Shown here piece after piece: positions 1 through 8,681 of a stretch of DNA of 58,476 nucleotides. Origin of the DNA: an uncultured Prevotellaceae bacterium (GTDB lineage Bacteria; Bacteroidota; Bacteroidia; Bacteroidales; Bacteroidaceae); the NCBI GenBank assembly GCA_900543815.1, contig UQST01000015.1, forward strand, positions 1 through 58,476, read 5' to 3'. Every line of letters starts with the position of its first letter. Position 1 is the first letter of the stretch. The notes beneath the pieces were generated by a model, which was not told the DNA's origin, did no database searches, and saw nothing but the letters and a program-made list of their open reading frames with translations. A program made the translations under genes and the position numbers.

Positions 1-101
1 CAGAATCATTCAATGCGAAGATAAAGGCATTCAGAGCGTCCTTGAGAGGAGTGACAGATATAAGGTTCTTCCTTTTCTGACTTACAAGGCTGTATGCTTA
101 A
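1..101 (+). pseudogene. 3' end of a transposase gene with a premature stop
   Basis: Reading from base 3 gives ESFNAKIKAFRASLRG, then VTDIRFFLF, a TGA at 78-80, then LTRLYA and TAA at 99-101. This is the usual C-terminal tail of a DDE transposase family common in Bacteroidetes (ISAon1-like, from memory). The TGA sits where a CGA arginine codon is expected (FFLFR-LTRLYA), so this copy carries a nonsense mutation one codon before the last six residues. The 5' part is outside the window, so whether the rest of the gene is intact is unknown. Confidence 0.72.
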
Positions 102-126
102 TCCCCTAGGTTTATCGGGTGAGCCC
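81..126 (+). mobile_element. Probable right end of the insertion sequence
   Basis: From the last transposase codons to GGGTGAGCCC the sequence is closely matched by 57591-57637, and similarity ends in both copies right after GAGCCC. That shared boundary suggests the element terminus. The GGG-TGAG-CCC end could fold as a small hairpin. No left end is visible. Confidence 0.5.
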
Positions 127-430
127 TAAAAGGGTTGCTGTATCAAGTGGTGGGTTTGTATATTCCATACGCATAAAAAAAAGTTCCGCCCTGGTGCGCT
201 GTTCAATGGGAAGCGTGGCGGATTCTAGTGTTACAAAGGTACGATTTTAATTTAAATCCCCCAAATGATTTCAGGAAAACATATTTATCTGACAGGAAAT
301 ATAATATAAAAGAGAGTTTTATGGCCTCTTATCCGACACATTCACTTCACAAAAGTGTCATTTGTGACAGTTTTATGAAACGAGACACGGATTTAAGGAA
401 CGGAGAACTACCAAGGAATGACTTTTTAAC

Positions 431-514
431 GAACACAGATAGCACGGATAACACGGATGTAAGAAAGAAGTTTTCTCTCAATAACTATCCGTGTAATCCG
501 TGTTATCCGTGTTC
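431..514. repeat. Large inverted repeat built of ACACGGATA-like units
   Basis: The arms 431-458 and 487-514 are each 28 nt and match as inverted copies at 25 of 28 positions, with a 28-nt spacer. Each arm is itself made of roughly 9-10 bp ACACGGATA / ATCCGTGTT units. I see no convincing gene in 127-604; an open frame across this region is simply what the repeat encodes. Confidence 0.7.
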
Positions 515-604
515 AAATAAAAACTACGCAGCATATTTTGACTTGATTTCTGTGGTCTCTCACGGCTGTTCCATCTTGAACTGGCTATGCCCACTAATAG
601 CAAG

Positions 605-634
605 CACGGCTGCAGCGGGGATGCTGCAGCCGTG
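605..634 (-). terminator. Strong hairpin after the first peptide module
   Basis: A perfect 12-bp stem CACGGCTGCAGC / GCTGCAGCCGTG with a 6-nt loop lies about 30 bp beyond the stop of the minus-strand peptide gene. It probably ends the transcript that comes from 3479 and can also act on the plus strand, where a T-rich stretch follows it. Confidence 0.65.
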
Positions 635-666
635 ACTTTTCTATATTGCTTGATGGGGGAAGTGGA

Positions 667-849
667 TTACCACTTATCGTCCCATGCGTTGTTATTCTTT
701 GTGAACTGGTTGTCCAAGTTATCGACAGGCTCTGACATTGGGAGTTTGCTATCAAAGTTCAAATTAGACTGATTTCCCGATTCTGCGATGGGAGCGATGG
801 CCTCCATCTTGTAGTCTGTGCTCTTGGGAGCGATATATGTCTTCTTCAT
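667..849 (-). CDS. Small MKK-type peptide
   Basis: The product has 60 residues. It begins MKKTYIAPKS, has an acidic middle and ends NAWDDKW. It starts 20 bp after the stop of the large Ig-like surface protein on the same strand and is followed by a strong hairpin, so it is probably the last gene of that transcript. Short peptides beginning MKKxYxxP are common in Prevotella and Bacteroides, but I know of no proven function. There is no clear signal peptide. A second example (6359-6559) sits in the same position after another secreted protein and also ends in W-D-x-x-W. It could be a co-expressed partner or a precursor peptide; that is a guess. Confidence 0.75.
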   Translation of the reverse strand: MKKTYIAPKSTDYKMEAIAPIAESGNQSNLNFDSKLPMSEPVDNLDNQFTKNNNAWDDKW

Positions 850-869
850 AATATATTATATATATTGTG

Positions 870-3479
870 TTACTTTACGATAAACTTCTTGCCATTCTGG
901 ATGTAGATGCCACGCTGAGCCTTCTCTACGCGCTGACCATTGAGGTTGTAGATAGCACCCTTGGCAGTGGTTGCCTCCACACCATTGATACCTGTCTGTG
1001 TGCCGTCGAAACTGAAGCCCTTCACGTTGGCAGCCTGTGCTTGGGGAACAGCCAGATAAGCCAATCCAGGCTTTACAGTAAAGGCACCACCCTCTGCAGC
1101 ACCCCAATAGAAGCCGAGACCAGTCTTCTCTGTGAAGTTGTCATAAGCAAGCTTGTAGTACTTGAAGCCCTCTGTCATCTGCTCGCTGGCAGGCTTGAGA
1201 AGGTTTGTACCTTCAATAGCAGGTGCAGACTCCAGTCTTATTACTGTCACGGCATTGGCTGTCGATTTTACCAGAACGCCCGTATTAGCAGGAACCTGCT
1301 TGCTTGCCACTTCGTTCAGCACAATATTCTCTCCCTCTACGTTAACAGTGAATACCTCTGCGCCTACGAACTCACACGCACACGCAGAACTGAATGTAGC
1401 ATAATAAGTGTCATTAGACTTGGCTGCAAGAGTCAAGGAAGTTTCGTTTGCAAGAGAGTAGTTGATTGTGAAACTCTTGCCGCCTGTTGTTGCGCCAATT
1501 ACAGCAGACACAGGCTTTGATCCGTCTGTAGGAGTAATTGTAACAATCATGCCATTTGACTTGGCAGTCGCATTCGTCCATGTGCTACTTGCCATTACGG
1601 TTGCATAATTAATCGATGCAGCCTCATAAGTAATCTCACCCAAGACAACAAATGGAGCAGGGGTAAATGTCAAAGTAGAGCTATTGTAAAAGCGCGTACT
1701 GGTTTTGTTATTACCTGGATAATAGTTGTTGGCAGGTGTACCTGTAGCTGCATTGGCTTTATTTGCCGTCACAGTAACAAATTCTCCCAACCACTCCAGT
1801 TTGTCTGTGGTAGCAGTTGTTGTCTGGTCTTTGGTCAAATCGATATCAACCATCTTAGGAGCCTCTGTTACTGTCACAGCAACAGTCTTGCTGGCTGTCT
1901 TCTCACCATAAGTTGCTGTAACATTCACCTCTGTTGCTCCAAGTGTAAGTGTTTCGGGGGTGCATGTCCACTTCACGCCATTCGTCACAACCCTTGTGCT
2001 TTCATCATCATAAGTGGCTGTAACAACAAGACCTGTGGGGGCGAAGGTTTCACCTTCAAAATAGGTTGTCTTGGTTGCCTCTCCAGAGATGGCGATAGAC
2101 TTCAGAACCTTCTCTACAGGAGCCTTATAATCTACAAGGTAGTTTCCTGCTGCAAATTCGTAGATTTCTTCTTGTGTCTTTTTATCCTTATACAAGAGAA
2201 TTGTTCCACAGCCTATCACTGTTGCACCAACCTCAATATTGGGATCTTCTTTGAACTTATTCTCTGCATCCTTCTGTGTACGGTAGAACCTGAACTGCTG
2301 GCCACTTATAGAACCATCGACAGAAACGTCGAAAGAAACGTTACCATACTCAGAGTCGAACGGCGTCACAATCCTGCTTACAATTCCCTTCACATAGACC
2401 TGCGTAGCGAGATCCTTACCGGCATCAATCCACTTTTTTGCTTCGGAAACAGTATAGGCCGTTTCCTTTGTATTCTCAATGGTCTTAACCTCTATGTCAT
2501 AAGTGCATGTCTTGTTCTCGTAAGTTACTGTGACAGTTTTCGTACCAGCAGTATTCATATCTGGTTCTGTGAACTGACACTGTTCTGTCACATCTGACTC
2601 AGACTCATCACTCCAATGAGCAGTAACCGTGATACCGTCATGATTGAATTTGTCTCCCTTCCAGAATTCAGCAGGCGTTCCGTTTGCTTCGATACCAATA
2701 AGCGTCACCTTCTCCTTTACAGTAATGCCTTCTACAGTATATACACCGCTGACAATATTACCAACCGAAGCCATCACGTCAACACTTGTTGTTCCAAGTT
2801 TAAGTATTTCGGGGTCTTTTTTCCAAACCATGCCGTCTGTTATCTCTTTTTCTGTGCCATCGTCATAAGTACCTGTAACAACAAGACCTGTGGGATCAAA
2901 TTCTTCACCTTCTTCATAGGTTGTCTTGGTGGGAGTGCCAGAAACGGCGATTGAAGTAAGATTGGCGGCAGGGGCAGAAGAATAATTTACCTCAATAGAA
3001 GCCACATATAAATAATTCGATGACGAAAGCACCAAAGAAGAAAGTTGGCTTCCATCCAGCGTAAAAGTATAATTTGCATAATCTTTAGTTAATGATTGTG
3101 CAGTTTGATTATTACACGCTAAAGTTGCTGGCTTATTTTCATTATATAGTTTCGCTCTTACGACAACACTGGTTGCATTAACCTTGCCTGCATCAGAAAG
3201 GGCTATAGTTAGAGTTGCAGATTTGCCACTTTTGGATAGTCTTATGCTTTCTTTCTCATCGCCATAATAGCAATTCCCAGTCACACTAAACGGCTTTGCC
3301 ACGACATATTCTGTTCCTTCTGCAATAACAGTCGCAGCCTTTGTGGTCTTTGAAATAGCATTCGCACTGCTGGCATTGTTTCCGAAAGTTATCGTATAAC
3401 TTTCTCCCCAAGCAGAACTACCCCCCCCAATGAGCAGGAGCAGCAGGAGCATTAGACTTTTTAGAGTAAATTGTTTCAT
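870..3479 (-). CDS. Secreted multi-domain protein with bacterial Ig-like (Big_3) repeats and a C-terminal sorting-like motif
   Basis: The 869-residue product has a signal peptide (1-25, ending SSAWG). A beta-rich N-terminal domain (about 26-167) is followed by Ig-like group 3 repeats at about 172-255 and 258-330, an OB-fold-like segment at about 340-455 (YVKGIVS, VGATVIGCG, GNYLVDY) and another Ig-like repeat at about 460-535. The two best Ig repeats share KTTY.EGE.F.PTGLVV. The last 30 residues carry IYNLNGQRV and GIYIQNGKKFIVK, which resemble type IX secretion C-terminal domains. I infer a surface-exposed binding or adhesive protein; no catalytic domain is recognised. Its 3' neighbour is a small peptide gene, and the helical gene at 3535-3978 lies 55 bp upstream on the same strand. 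Confidence 0.88.
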   Translation of the reverse strand: MKQFTLKSLMLLLLLLIGGGSSAWGESYTITFGNNASSANAISKTTKAATVIAEGTEYVVAKPFSVTGNCYYGDEKESIRLSKSGKSATLTIALSDAGKVNATSVVVRAKLYNENKPATLACNNQTAQSLTKDYANYTFTLDGSQLSSLVLSSSNYLYVASIEVNYSSAPAANLTSIAVSGTPTKTTYEEGEEFDPTGLVVTGTYDDGTEKEITDGMVWKKDPEILKLGTTSVDVMASVGNIVSGVYTVEGITVKEKVTLIGIEANGTPAEFWKGDKFNHDGITVTAHWSDESESDVTEQCQFTEPDMNTAGTKTVTVTYENKTCTYDIEVKTIENTKETAYTVSEAKKWIDAGKDLATQVYVKGIVSRIVTPFDSEYGNVSFDVSVDGSISGQQFRFYRTQKDAENKFKEDPNIEVGATVIGCGTILLYKDKKTQEEIYEFAAGNYLVDYKAPVEKVLKSIAISGEATKTTYFEGETFAPTGLVVTATYDDESTRVVTNGVKWTCTPETLTLGATEVNVTATYGEKTASKTVAVTVTEAPKMVDIDLTKDQTTTATTDKLEWLGEFVTVTANKANAATGTPANNYYPGNNKTSTRFYNSSTLTFTPAPFVVLGEITYEAASINYATVMASSTWTNATAKSNGMIVTITPTDGSKPVSAVIGATTGGKSFTINYSLANETSLTLAAKSNDTYYATFSSACACEFVGAEVFTVNVEGENIVLNEVASKQVPANTGVLVKSTANAVTVIRLESAPAIEGTNLLKPASEQMTEGFKYYKLAYDNFTEKTGLGFYWGAAEGGAFTVKPGLAYLAVPQAQAANVKGFSFDGTQTGINGVEATTAKGAIYNLNGQRVEKAQRGIYIQNGKKFIVK

Positions 3480-3534
3480 AATGCAATTATTTAAGTTAAT
3501 GATTTTATTTTGTTTCGTTAGATTATGTAGTTCA

Positions 3535-3978
3535 TCAGCAGATGGAGCAGCAAGAGAATGAGGAATTAAGTCTGCGTGAGGCTTCTGCCATCAGTTGATG
3601 AAGACGTTCGTTCTTGGGCAGACGGATGCGGAAGTTAATGATGTCGCTGTTCAGTTCTCGGAGTTCTGAGTAGTTCTCCTCCAGCCGCTCTGCCTCCACG
3701 GCAAGCCCCATTGACTTGGGAAGCCTGCGAATACTCTGGTACAATCCCCGAAGAGTCTCTATCAAGAGCTGAAGCTGTCCACCGAACCGCCTGTAGTCAT
3801 CCTCTGTGACCGTTTGCCACTGGTCGTAAAGGAGTTCACAGAGCGAACCAAGCGCCCTGTTGAGACGTGCGAGCTGTGACACACGATAGGCGTCAGGGGT
3901 AGCCACCTCCTGCCTATGACGGTATGAGCGCATGCTCAGCCGTGCGATGTTATCTGCTAACAATGCTGTCTGACACAT
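3535..3978 (-). CDS. Hypothetical all-helical protein
   Basis: The frame opens with a TTG at 4014, but an ATG at 3978 (MCQTALLADNIARL) is the more likely start and gives 147 residues. The protein is rich in Leu, Arg and Glu with no signal peptide or membrane segment, and it reads as a helical bundle (RLNRALGSLCELLYDQW, QLQLLIETLRGLYQSI). It ends SSFSCCSIC, an unusual cysteine-rich tail. I do not recognise the family. It lies upstream of the Ig-like surface protein on the same strand and may share its transcript. Confidence 0.6.
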   Translation of the reverse strand: MCQTALLADNIARLSMRSYRHRQEVATPDAYRVSQLARLNRALGSLCELLYDQWQTVTEDDYRRFGGQLQLLIETLRGLYQSIRRLPKSMGLAVEAERLEENYSELRELNSDIINFRIRLPKNERLHQLMAEASRRLNSSFSCCSIC

Positions 3979-4181
3979 TCCTTTTGCTTTATTTGATAGT
4001 TTTCTGTTGACCAATGTTCATTCTCTCCATGATGCAGCCAGGCTGCACCGAGCACCCTGCCCGCCTGTGCAAAGAAATGCGGCCGTCTTGCTTTCAGTTT
4101 CTTAGGTTGTAAGCCAAACGATGCTAGCACCCCCTCTGCGTTTCCAAATAAAGGAAAACAGGCATACAAGGTTTTCAAAGA

Positions 4182-4189
4182 CAAAATTA
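4182..4189 (-). promoter_or_regulatory. Possible -7 element for the minus-strand surface-protein unit
   Basis: On the minus strand this reads TAATTTTG, an exact TAnnTTTG box. No well-placed -33 TTTG is seen, and the implied 5' leader is long (about 200 nt). The rest of 3979-4392 shows no gene. Confidence 0.3.
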
Positions 4190-4304
4190 CATCTTTTCAC
4201 GGAACAAACCACCCTTTTACCCAAATCTTTTTGTTTTCCACCCCTTTCCAATGTCAATAATGTGACGCACGCCCCCTGTTCCACAACATTATCCCACATC
4301 ACGG

Positions 4305-4335
4305 TTTGCCAAATGAAGGAAAACCTGTAATTTTG
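4305..4335 (+). promoter_or_regulatory. Bacteroidetes promoter of the 4393 gene
   Basis: A -33 TTTG at 4305-4308 and a -7 TAATTTTG at 4328-4335 are separated by 19 bp, matching the main Bacteroidetes sigma factor consensus. Transcription should start near 4341, about 50 nt before the ATG. Confidence 0.7.
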
Positions 4336-4392
4336 ACCACGCGAACGCGAACGTCGGGTACACATTATATAAAACAAGCATAAAGACAAGAT

Positions 4393-5811
4393 ATGAACTT
4401 AAGGATGCGTGATGGCTACAGGCTGATGGCACTGGCCGCACTATGGATGACGGCACTCACCATGCAGGCTGCAGAGGCGGTATACAGGATTGTGGAGTAC
4501 AACAAGACAACGGGCGAGTTTGAACTGGCTGCCAGCGGCATGGTACCCAAGGGCTCGTGGGCGTATTTCGAGAATGAATACGGAGCCACCACAGGCAACC
4601 GCTACAACCAGATACCACGCAACCGCCAGGCTACCCTCTATCTGGAGGGATGGCAGGGATGCACCGTGAGGAGCATCACACTGAGCATATGCAGCAACAG
4701 GAAAGCAGGTCAGGCGGGCCTGTCACTGACCGACGGCAAAGAGACCATCTACCAGCTGCGCCCATGCGACTTTGCCAGCCAGGAGTGGTTTGGCCAATGG
4801 GTGAACAAGGATCTGGGGGTGTATGTGGATGTGACAACGCCCATGGAGGTGCCTGCACTCACCAGCGACGAAGCAGCCATCACGCTCAGGGGCGGCACCA
4901 GCGAGGGTTCGGTATATGTGAACTCCATCACCATCGAATACGATGAGCCTGCTGGAATGCAGTTGGAGTCGCCTCTGGGCTGGATATACGAGAAGCTGGA
5001 GAAGAAGAGTACGCTGAACGCAGGCGACGAAGTGATGATCTTCCGCAACGGATGTGCCGCTGCCGACATCGACGGCATAGAGACTTCACACTACCTGGAT
5101 GCCGTGCCGCTGGCCTCCACCACCGATGTGACCAACCACGAGGTGCTGCGCTTCACGCTGGCCGAAGCCGAGACAGCCGGCATGTGGACACTCACCGACC
5201 AGCACGGAAGGCAGTTGGCAGCATCGGGCAAACAGGCTCTGGCGTGGGACAATGGCGTGACGGACTGGAAGATAACACTGGGCTACAAGGGTGCAAGCAT
5301 CACCAGCGCCAACGAGAAATACGGCACCATGCGCTTCAATGCTCCCGTGGAGAACTATGCCCGCTTCAACCTTTACACCTCCACCTCGCTTCCCCTGCCC
5401 TTCCTCTACCGCAAGAAAGGGCAGAAAGAGCCGCAGCCGGCCCGCTCGCTCGCCTTTGAGGAGAGTGAGATGACCGTTTGTCTGGACGACCGCAACATGG
5501 CGCTCCGCCCCACCCTCACGCCTGCCTCCGCCACCGACAAGCGCATCGCATGGAGCAGCAGCAACGAGCAGGTGGCCACCGTGAACGGTGGATTCATAAC
5601 GCTTCTCAGCCAGGGAGAGACCACCATCACCGCCCACACCAAGGACGGAGCAGCCACCGCCACCCTGCACCTCATCGTCACCGGGGGAACGGGCATCGCC
5701 TCTGCCACCGCCACAAGCAAGCAGCCTACCGCGCGCAAGCAGTTCAGCGGCCACAGCATCATCATACAGAAGGGCAAGCGGCGCTACAGCACAGCAGGCG
5801 CAGCCCTCTGA
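4393..5811 (+). CDS. Secreted protein with a C-terminal Ig-like (Big_2) domain
   Basis: The 472-residue product begins with a signal peptide ending near MQAAEA (residue 27). The middle is beta-rich with no catalytic motif that I recognise. At about 345-425 there is a Big_2-type Ig-like domain with the typical WSSSNEQVATV and GETTITAHT strings. The C-terminus (KQFSGHSIIIQKGKRRYS) resembles a second style of Bacteroidetes sorting tail, in which G-x-I-x-I and GxRY motifs precede a short end. It is a single-gene unit, with its own promoter at 4305-4335 and a strong hairpin 36 bp after the stop. A surface or outer-membrane-associated role is inferred. Confidence 0.82.
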   Translation: MNLRMRDGYRLMALAALWMTALTMQAAEAVYRIVEYNKTTGEFELAASGMVPKGSWAYFENEYGATTGNRYNQIPRNRQATLYLEGWQGCTVRSITLSICSNRKAGQAGLSLTDGKETIYQLRPCDFASQEWFGQWVNKDLGVYVDVTTPMEVPALTSDEAAITLRGGTSEGSVYVNSITIEYDEPAGMQLESPLGWIYEKLEKKSTLNAGDEVMIFRNGCAAADIDGIETSHYLDAVPLASTTDVTNHEVLRFTLAEAETAGMWTLTDQHGRQLAASGKQALAWDNGVTDWKITLGYKGASITSANEKYGTMRFNAPVENYARFNLYTSTSLPLPFLYRKKGQKEPQPARSLAFEESEMTVCLDDRNMALRPTLTPASATDKRIAWSSSNEQVATVNGGFITLLSQGETTITAHTKDGAATATLHLIVTGGTGIASATATSKQPTARKQFSGHSIIIQKGKRRYSTAGAAL

Positions 5812-5846
5812 TGCCCGCAAGCCACTCCCTGCTGCACAAGCAATCG

Positions 5847-5886
5847 AGAAAGCCCCACATGCCACTGAGAGCATGTGGGGCTTTCT
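5847..5886 (+). terminator. Strong terminator after the Ig-like protein gene
   Basis: A perfect 16-bp stem (AGAAAGCCCCACATGC and its complement) encloses an 8-nt loop and ends in a short T/C-rich run. It belongs to the plus-strand gene ending at 5811. Confidence 0.8.
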
Positions 5887-6012
5887 GGTTCACGGAAATC
5901 CATATCCTTCCGCTGACAGCAAACCTATACAAGGGAAGCCATTAGCGAGCAAGGAGATGCTGGCTCCTTCGGCACTTCCTGTATGCCTTCAAATCAGGGA
6001 AGGAGTTATTCC

Positions 6013-6109
6013 CCACCGTCCAACCCAAGGCTGGACGGTGGATGAAGCCTGGATACTTTGCAAAGTAAGTATATATTCTCTGACCGTCCAGCCTTGGGTT
6101 GGACGGTGG
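6013..6109. repeat. Paired palindromic (REP/BIME-like) element
   Basis: The 27-nt segments 6013-6039 and 6083-6109 are perfect inverted copies separated by 43 nt. Each is itself a hairpin with arms CCACCGTCC and GGACGGTGG. The spacer holds another palindrome-like ACTTTGCAAAGT. There is no coding signal in 5887-6358. Further right a 14-bp palindrome TACTTGGCCAAGTA occurs near 6319; its role is unknown. Confidence 0.75.
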
Positions 6110-6358
6110 ACATATGCAATGCACCGGCCCTGGAGGCTGAATGAAACCTGCACACAAGACACTTTCCATTCGCCCACGAATAGAGTTGGTCTCGCATTGC
6201 CAATACCGAGCTGCCCCCTTCCTTCCCTAAAGACAACTCCCCGAGACCATCTTCTGGAGCAGATTCCATGGGCCTCAGAGTGTCATGTCCGGGCAGAGTC
6301 TTTTTGGGGAAAACGTGCTACTTGGCCAAGTAACCTTAATGTCCCAGAAGAGCAATTC

Positions 6359-6559
6359 TCACCACTGGCTGTCCCAAGGGTTGCGTCGGCCCGAACCGAC
6401 TGCGTTGCCGCCCACCTCACTCATATCTATATCGCTGCCGAATTCGGCTTTGACCATTGCATCCGAAACATCAGCCTTGTCCGACAAGCCCAACAGCAAT
6501 CCTTCCTCTACCTGTATGTCGTTCACCCTCATAGCGGGTGCAGTATAAATCTTCTTCAT
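6359..6559 (-). CDS. Small MKK-type peptide
   Basis: The 66-residue product begins MKKIYTAPAMRVNDIQ and ends RRNPWDSQW. It starts 27 bp after the stop of the PCMD protein on the same strand. Its N-terminus, size, position and W-D-x-x-W end repeat those of the peptide at 667-849, although the middle of the sequence differs. Glycines, acidic residues and two small hydrophobic patches dominate. There is no clear signal peptide and no known function. It is likely co-transcribed with the upstream surface protein. Confidence 0.72.
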   Translation of the reverse strand: MKKIYTAPAMRVNDIQVEEGLLLGLSDKADVSDAMVKAEFGSDIDMSEVGGNAVGSGRRNPWDSQW

Positions 6560-6586
6560 ATCCTTATCTTGTCCTTTAGTTTGTTT

Positions 6587-8308
6587 TCACTTTACCAAAA
6601 CCTTCTTGCCATTCACGATATTGACTCCCTTCTGCAGAGCAGGCAGGCGGCGGCCAGACAGGTCATAAATCTCCGAAGTGCCATTGAGCACACCATTGAC
6701 AGCCTCAATGGCGGTAGCCTCACCGGGGAACGAGAGAACCTTGACCTCGGAATGAGCAGAGAACTGCAGATAGCAACGGTTGGCAGGCACGTTAGGCTGG
6801 GCCACCGAAGTATCCACAAGGTAGAACTTCACGCCCCTACTCTGGTTCTGCATGACATAAGAACCATTGGGAGCTGGCTGACGGGTGAGAACTCCCTGTA
6901 ACAGTCCCACTCTGGCCTCCTTGTCATAGTCGGCCACAGCAACAACACCAGTGAGGCTTTCGCTTCGGTCACCGCCAGTAGTCTCCACAATCACAGGGGT
7001 AAAGGCAGGAATGACATCAGTCTGTTCCACCAGCACCAGTTCATTGCTGGCCACAGCGCTACAGGTATAAGCCTTCATATTCTCGGGTATCTGCACATCA
7101 AACTGTGCATAAAAGGTACCATACTTGGTAGCTTCCTTTGCCACCAGAGTGGCATCAACCTTCTCCTTGCTGAAGCGTATGGTGTAAGTCTTCTGGTTGG
7201 TTCCGTTCAGACCGTAGTCTCCACCTGTGACAGTAACCAGCAGAATTCCTGTGGCAGCATCAAATGACTTGGCCACTATCTGGCCATTTCCTCCTTTGTC
7301 ATAAGTCAGCAGCGAATTGCCCTCATACACCACATCATCTGACAGAACAGCCTCATCGTTCTCGTCAAACATCACCTCATGTCCGTTGTAGCGGCAATTG
7401 CTGATGGATGCAGGGTAATAGACATATTCCACATACTCCACTTCCAATTGGTTGCCAGCCTCGATGTTGTCCTTGTTCCAGTAGTCGCCACTGCTGATGA
7501 TGACATTCATCTTCTCGGGCACCTCCTCGTTCTTATAGTCGAGAGGCACTGTTATCTCCTCCCATCCATTGTTTTCGGTAGAAGCGAAAGCGTAGTCGCA
7601 GCTGGCGATGAGAGAGCCATCGCCGCTACCCGACATCACTGCAGCATCCACATCATCGAAAGACTTATTCTTCAGACCGCCAGCTCCCGCGACCTTAATA
7701 TTTGAGCTAACCGTGCCTTTCCATATATAGGCAATGACATGGGCCTTTTCGGCATTACCCCCCCCAGTTCTCTTGAAACTTCCCTTTATCGCATCAGGAC
7801 GGCCCTGAAAAGCAACGCCTCCATAGACACCACCATTCCACTCATTAGTATTTGCCACGCAACGTATCCAAGGAGTAGCCAACGACACAAAGCCTGGAAC
7901 AACTGCAGAATATTTTTGAGTGCCAAAATAAGAGCCTGCACCTTCTACTTTAGCATTCGAAAGAAGGACATGAGTGGCGTTTGAGCGAACCAAGCCAGAC
8001 TCATTCACAACAATCTCCTTAGCTGGCCAAGGGGTTTTCCACATACTGGCACTAAAGTTTGACGCACTCCAGTATGCGGGTTCTGTTCCCGGACGCTTTG
8101 TCATACCAAGAGGACTTCCCGAGCTGGGTCCAGTCAAATCACCATTTCCATAATTGCAATTTGCCTGATACGTACTCCCACAATCAGTAGTCCACTCCGT
8201 GAAATGCCCGTTGGGGATTTCATAGAGGCTTGCATCCCCCTGCGCATAGGCAGAGAAAGCAACCACGGCAAACAAAGTTGCCGCAAACATTGATTTCTTC
8301 ATCATCAT
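6587..8308 (-). CDS. Secreted PCMD-like protein with a C-terminal sorting-like motif
   Basis: The 573-residue product has a signal peptide ending AYAQG. The next part (about 25-290) has hallmarks of the putative carbohydrate metabolism domain (PCMD) found in Bacteroidetes surface proteins: an early FTEWTTDC segment, SIWK-like aromatic stretches and an ISSGDYWN strand. A segment near 310-380 (LLTYDKGGNGQIVAKSF, TYTIRFSKE) looks like an added beta-sandwich. The C-terminus reads IYDLSGRRLPALQKG and NGKKVLVK, close to the tail of the 870-3479 protein and to type IX-like sorting tails. The likely role is a glycan-related surface protein, but no enzyme activity can be assigned. Confidence 0.78.
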   Translation of the reverse strand: MMMKKSMFAATLFAVVAFSAYAQGDASLYEIPNGHFTEWTTDCGSTYQANCNYGNGDLTGPSSGSPLGMTKRPGTEPAYWSASNFSASMWKTPWPAKEIVVNESGLVRSNATHVLLSNAKVEGAGSYFGTQKYSAVVPGFVSLATPWIRCVANTNEWNGGVYGGVAFQGRPDAIKGSFKRTGGGNAEKAHVIAYIWKGTVSSNIKVAGAGGLKNKSFDDVDAAVMSGSGDGSLIASCDYAFASTENNGWEEITVPLDYKNEEVPEKMNVIISSGDYWNKDNIEAGNQLEVEYVEYVYYPASISNCRYNGHEVMFDENDEAVLSDDVVYEGNSLLTYDKGGNGQIVAKSFDAATGILLVTVTGGDYGLNGTNQKTYTIRFSKEKVDATLVAKEATKYGTFYAQFDVQIPENMKAYTCSAVASNELVLVEQTDVIPAFTPVIVETTGGDRSESLTGVVAVADYDKEARVGLLQGVLTRQPAPNGSYVMQNQSRGVKFYLVDTSVAQPNVPANRCYLQFSAHSEVKVLSFPGEATAIEAVNGVLNGTSEIYDLSGRRLPALQKGVNIVNGKKVLVK

Positions 8309-8436
8309 TTAAAACTTGGTTTTCTGTTTTACATTTACGTGCAAACCACATCCTCCCGCGCATACTACATTATTATATATATAGTACGCGAGAGAAGCGC
8401 TCTGCATTCTTCACTACCCCTTCAATTCTCGTTACG

Positions 8437-8444
8437 CAAAGTTA
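8437..8444 (-). promoter_or_regulatory. Possible -7 element of the PCMD gene
   Basis: The minus strand reads TAACTTTG, an exact -7 box, about 130 bp before the ATG at 8308. The -33 match is poor: the nearest CAAA on the plus strand is about 25 bp away. Confidence 0.4.
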
Positions 8445-8640
8445 GCAGGGGAGTTGGGCAGGGAGGCATCAAAGTTGGTAAGAATGCACATTCTGGCCGT
8501 ATTTATTGCGGTAATTACCATATTTTCCCCCATTCCATCGCCGAAAGGCACTACATAGCCACCCAAGAGCCGCCACCCACCATCATCCCCTCCCCACCAC
8601 ATTTTCCTCCCCGCCTGCCCCACAATCAAAGGAAAAGCTG

Positions 8641-8648
8641 TAGATTTG
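8641..8648 (+). promoter_or_regulatory. Possible -7 element of the AAA-ATPase-like gene
   Basis: TAGATTTG matches TAnnTTTG, with the ATG 33 bp further on. No -33 TTTG is seen at the right distance. The rest of 8309-8640 shows no gene, only an AT-rich palindrome-like run near 8365-8390. Confidence 0.4.
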
Positions 8649-8681
8649 CATGTGAAAGGACAAAGCAAAACGGCACTCTGA

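Noticed and set aside
99..126. Shared sequence at 99-126 and 57611-57637 first considered as a riboswitch or small RNA
   Set aside because: The preceding codons encode the same transposase tail in both copies, so an insertion-sequence end explains the conservation better.
228..635. Open frame of 135 codons on the plus strand
   Set aside because: It starts with GTG, runs through the inverted ACACGGATA repeat and the terminator hairpin, and its composition follows the repeats rather than a protein.
5086..5874. Long open frame on the minus strand
   Set aside because: It is the antisense shadow of the secreted Ig-like protein gene at 4393-5811, whose signal peptide, domain and promoter are clear.
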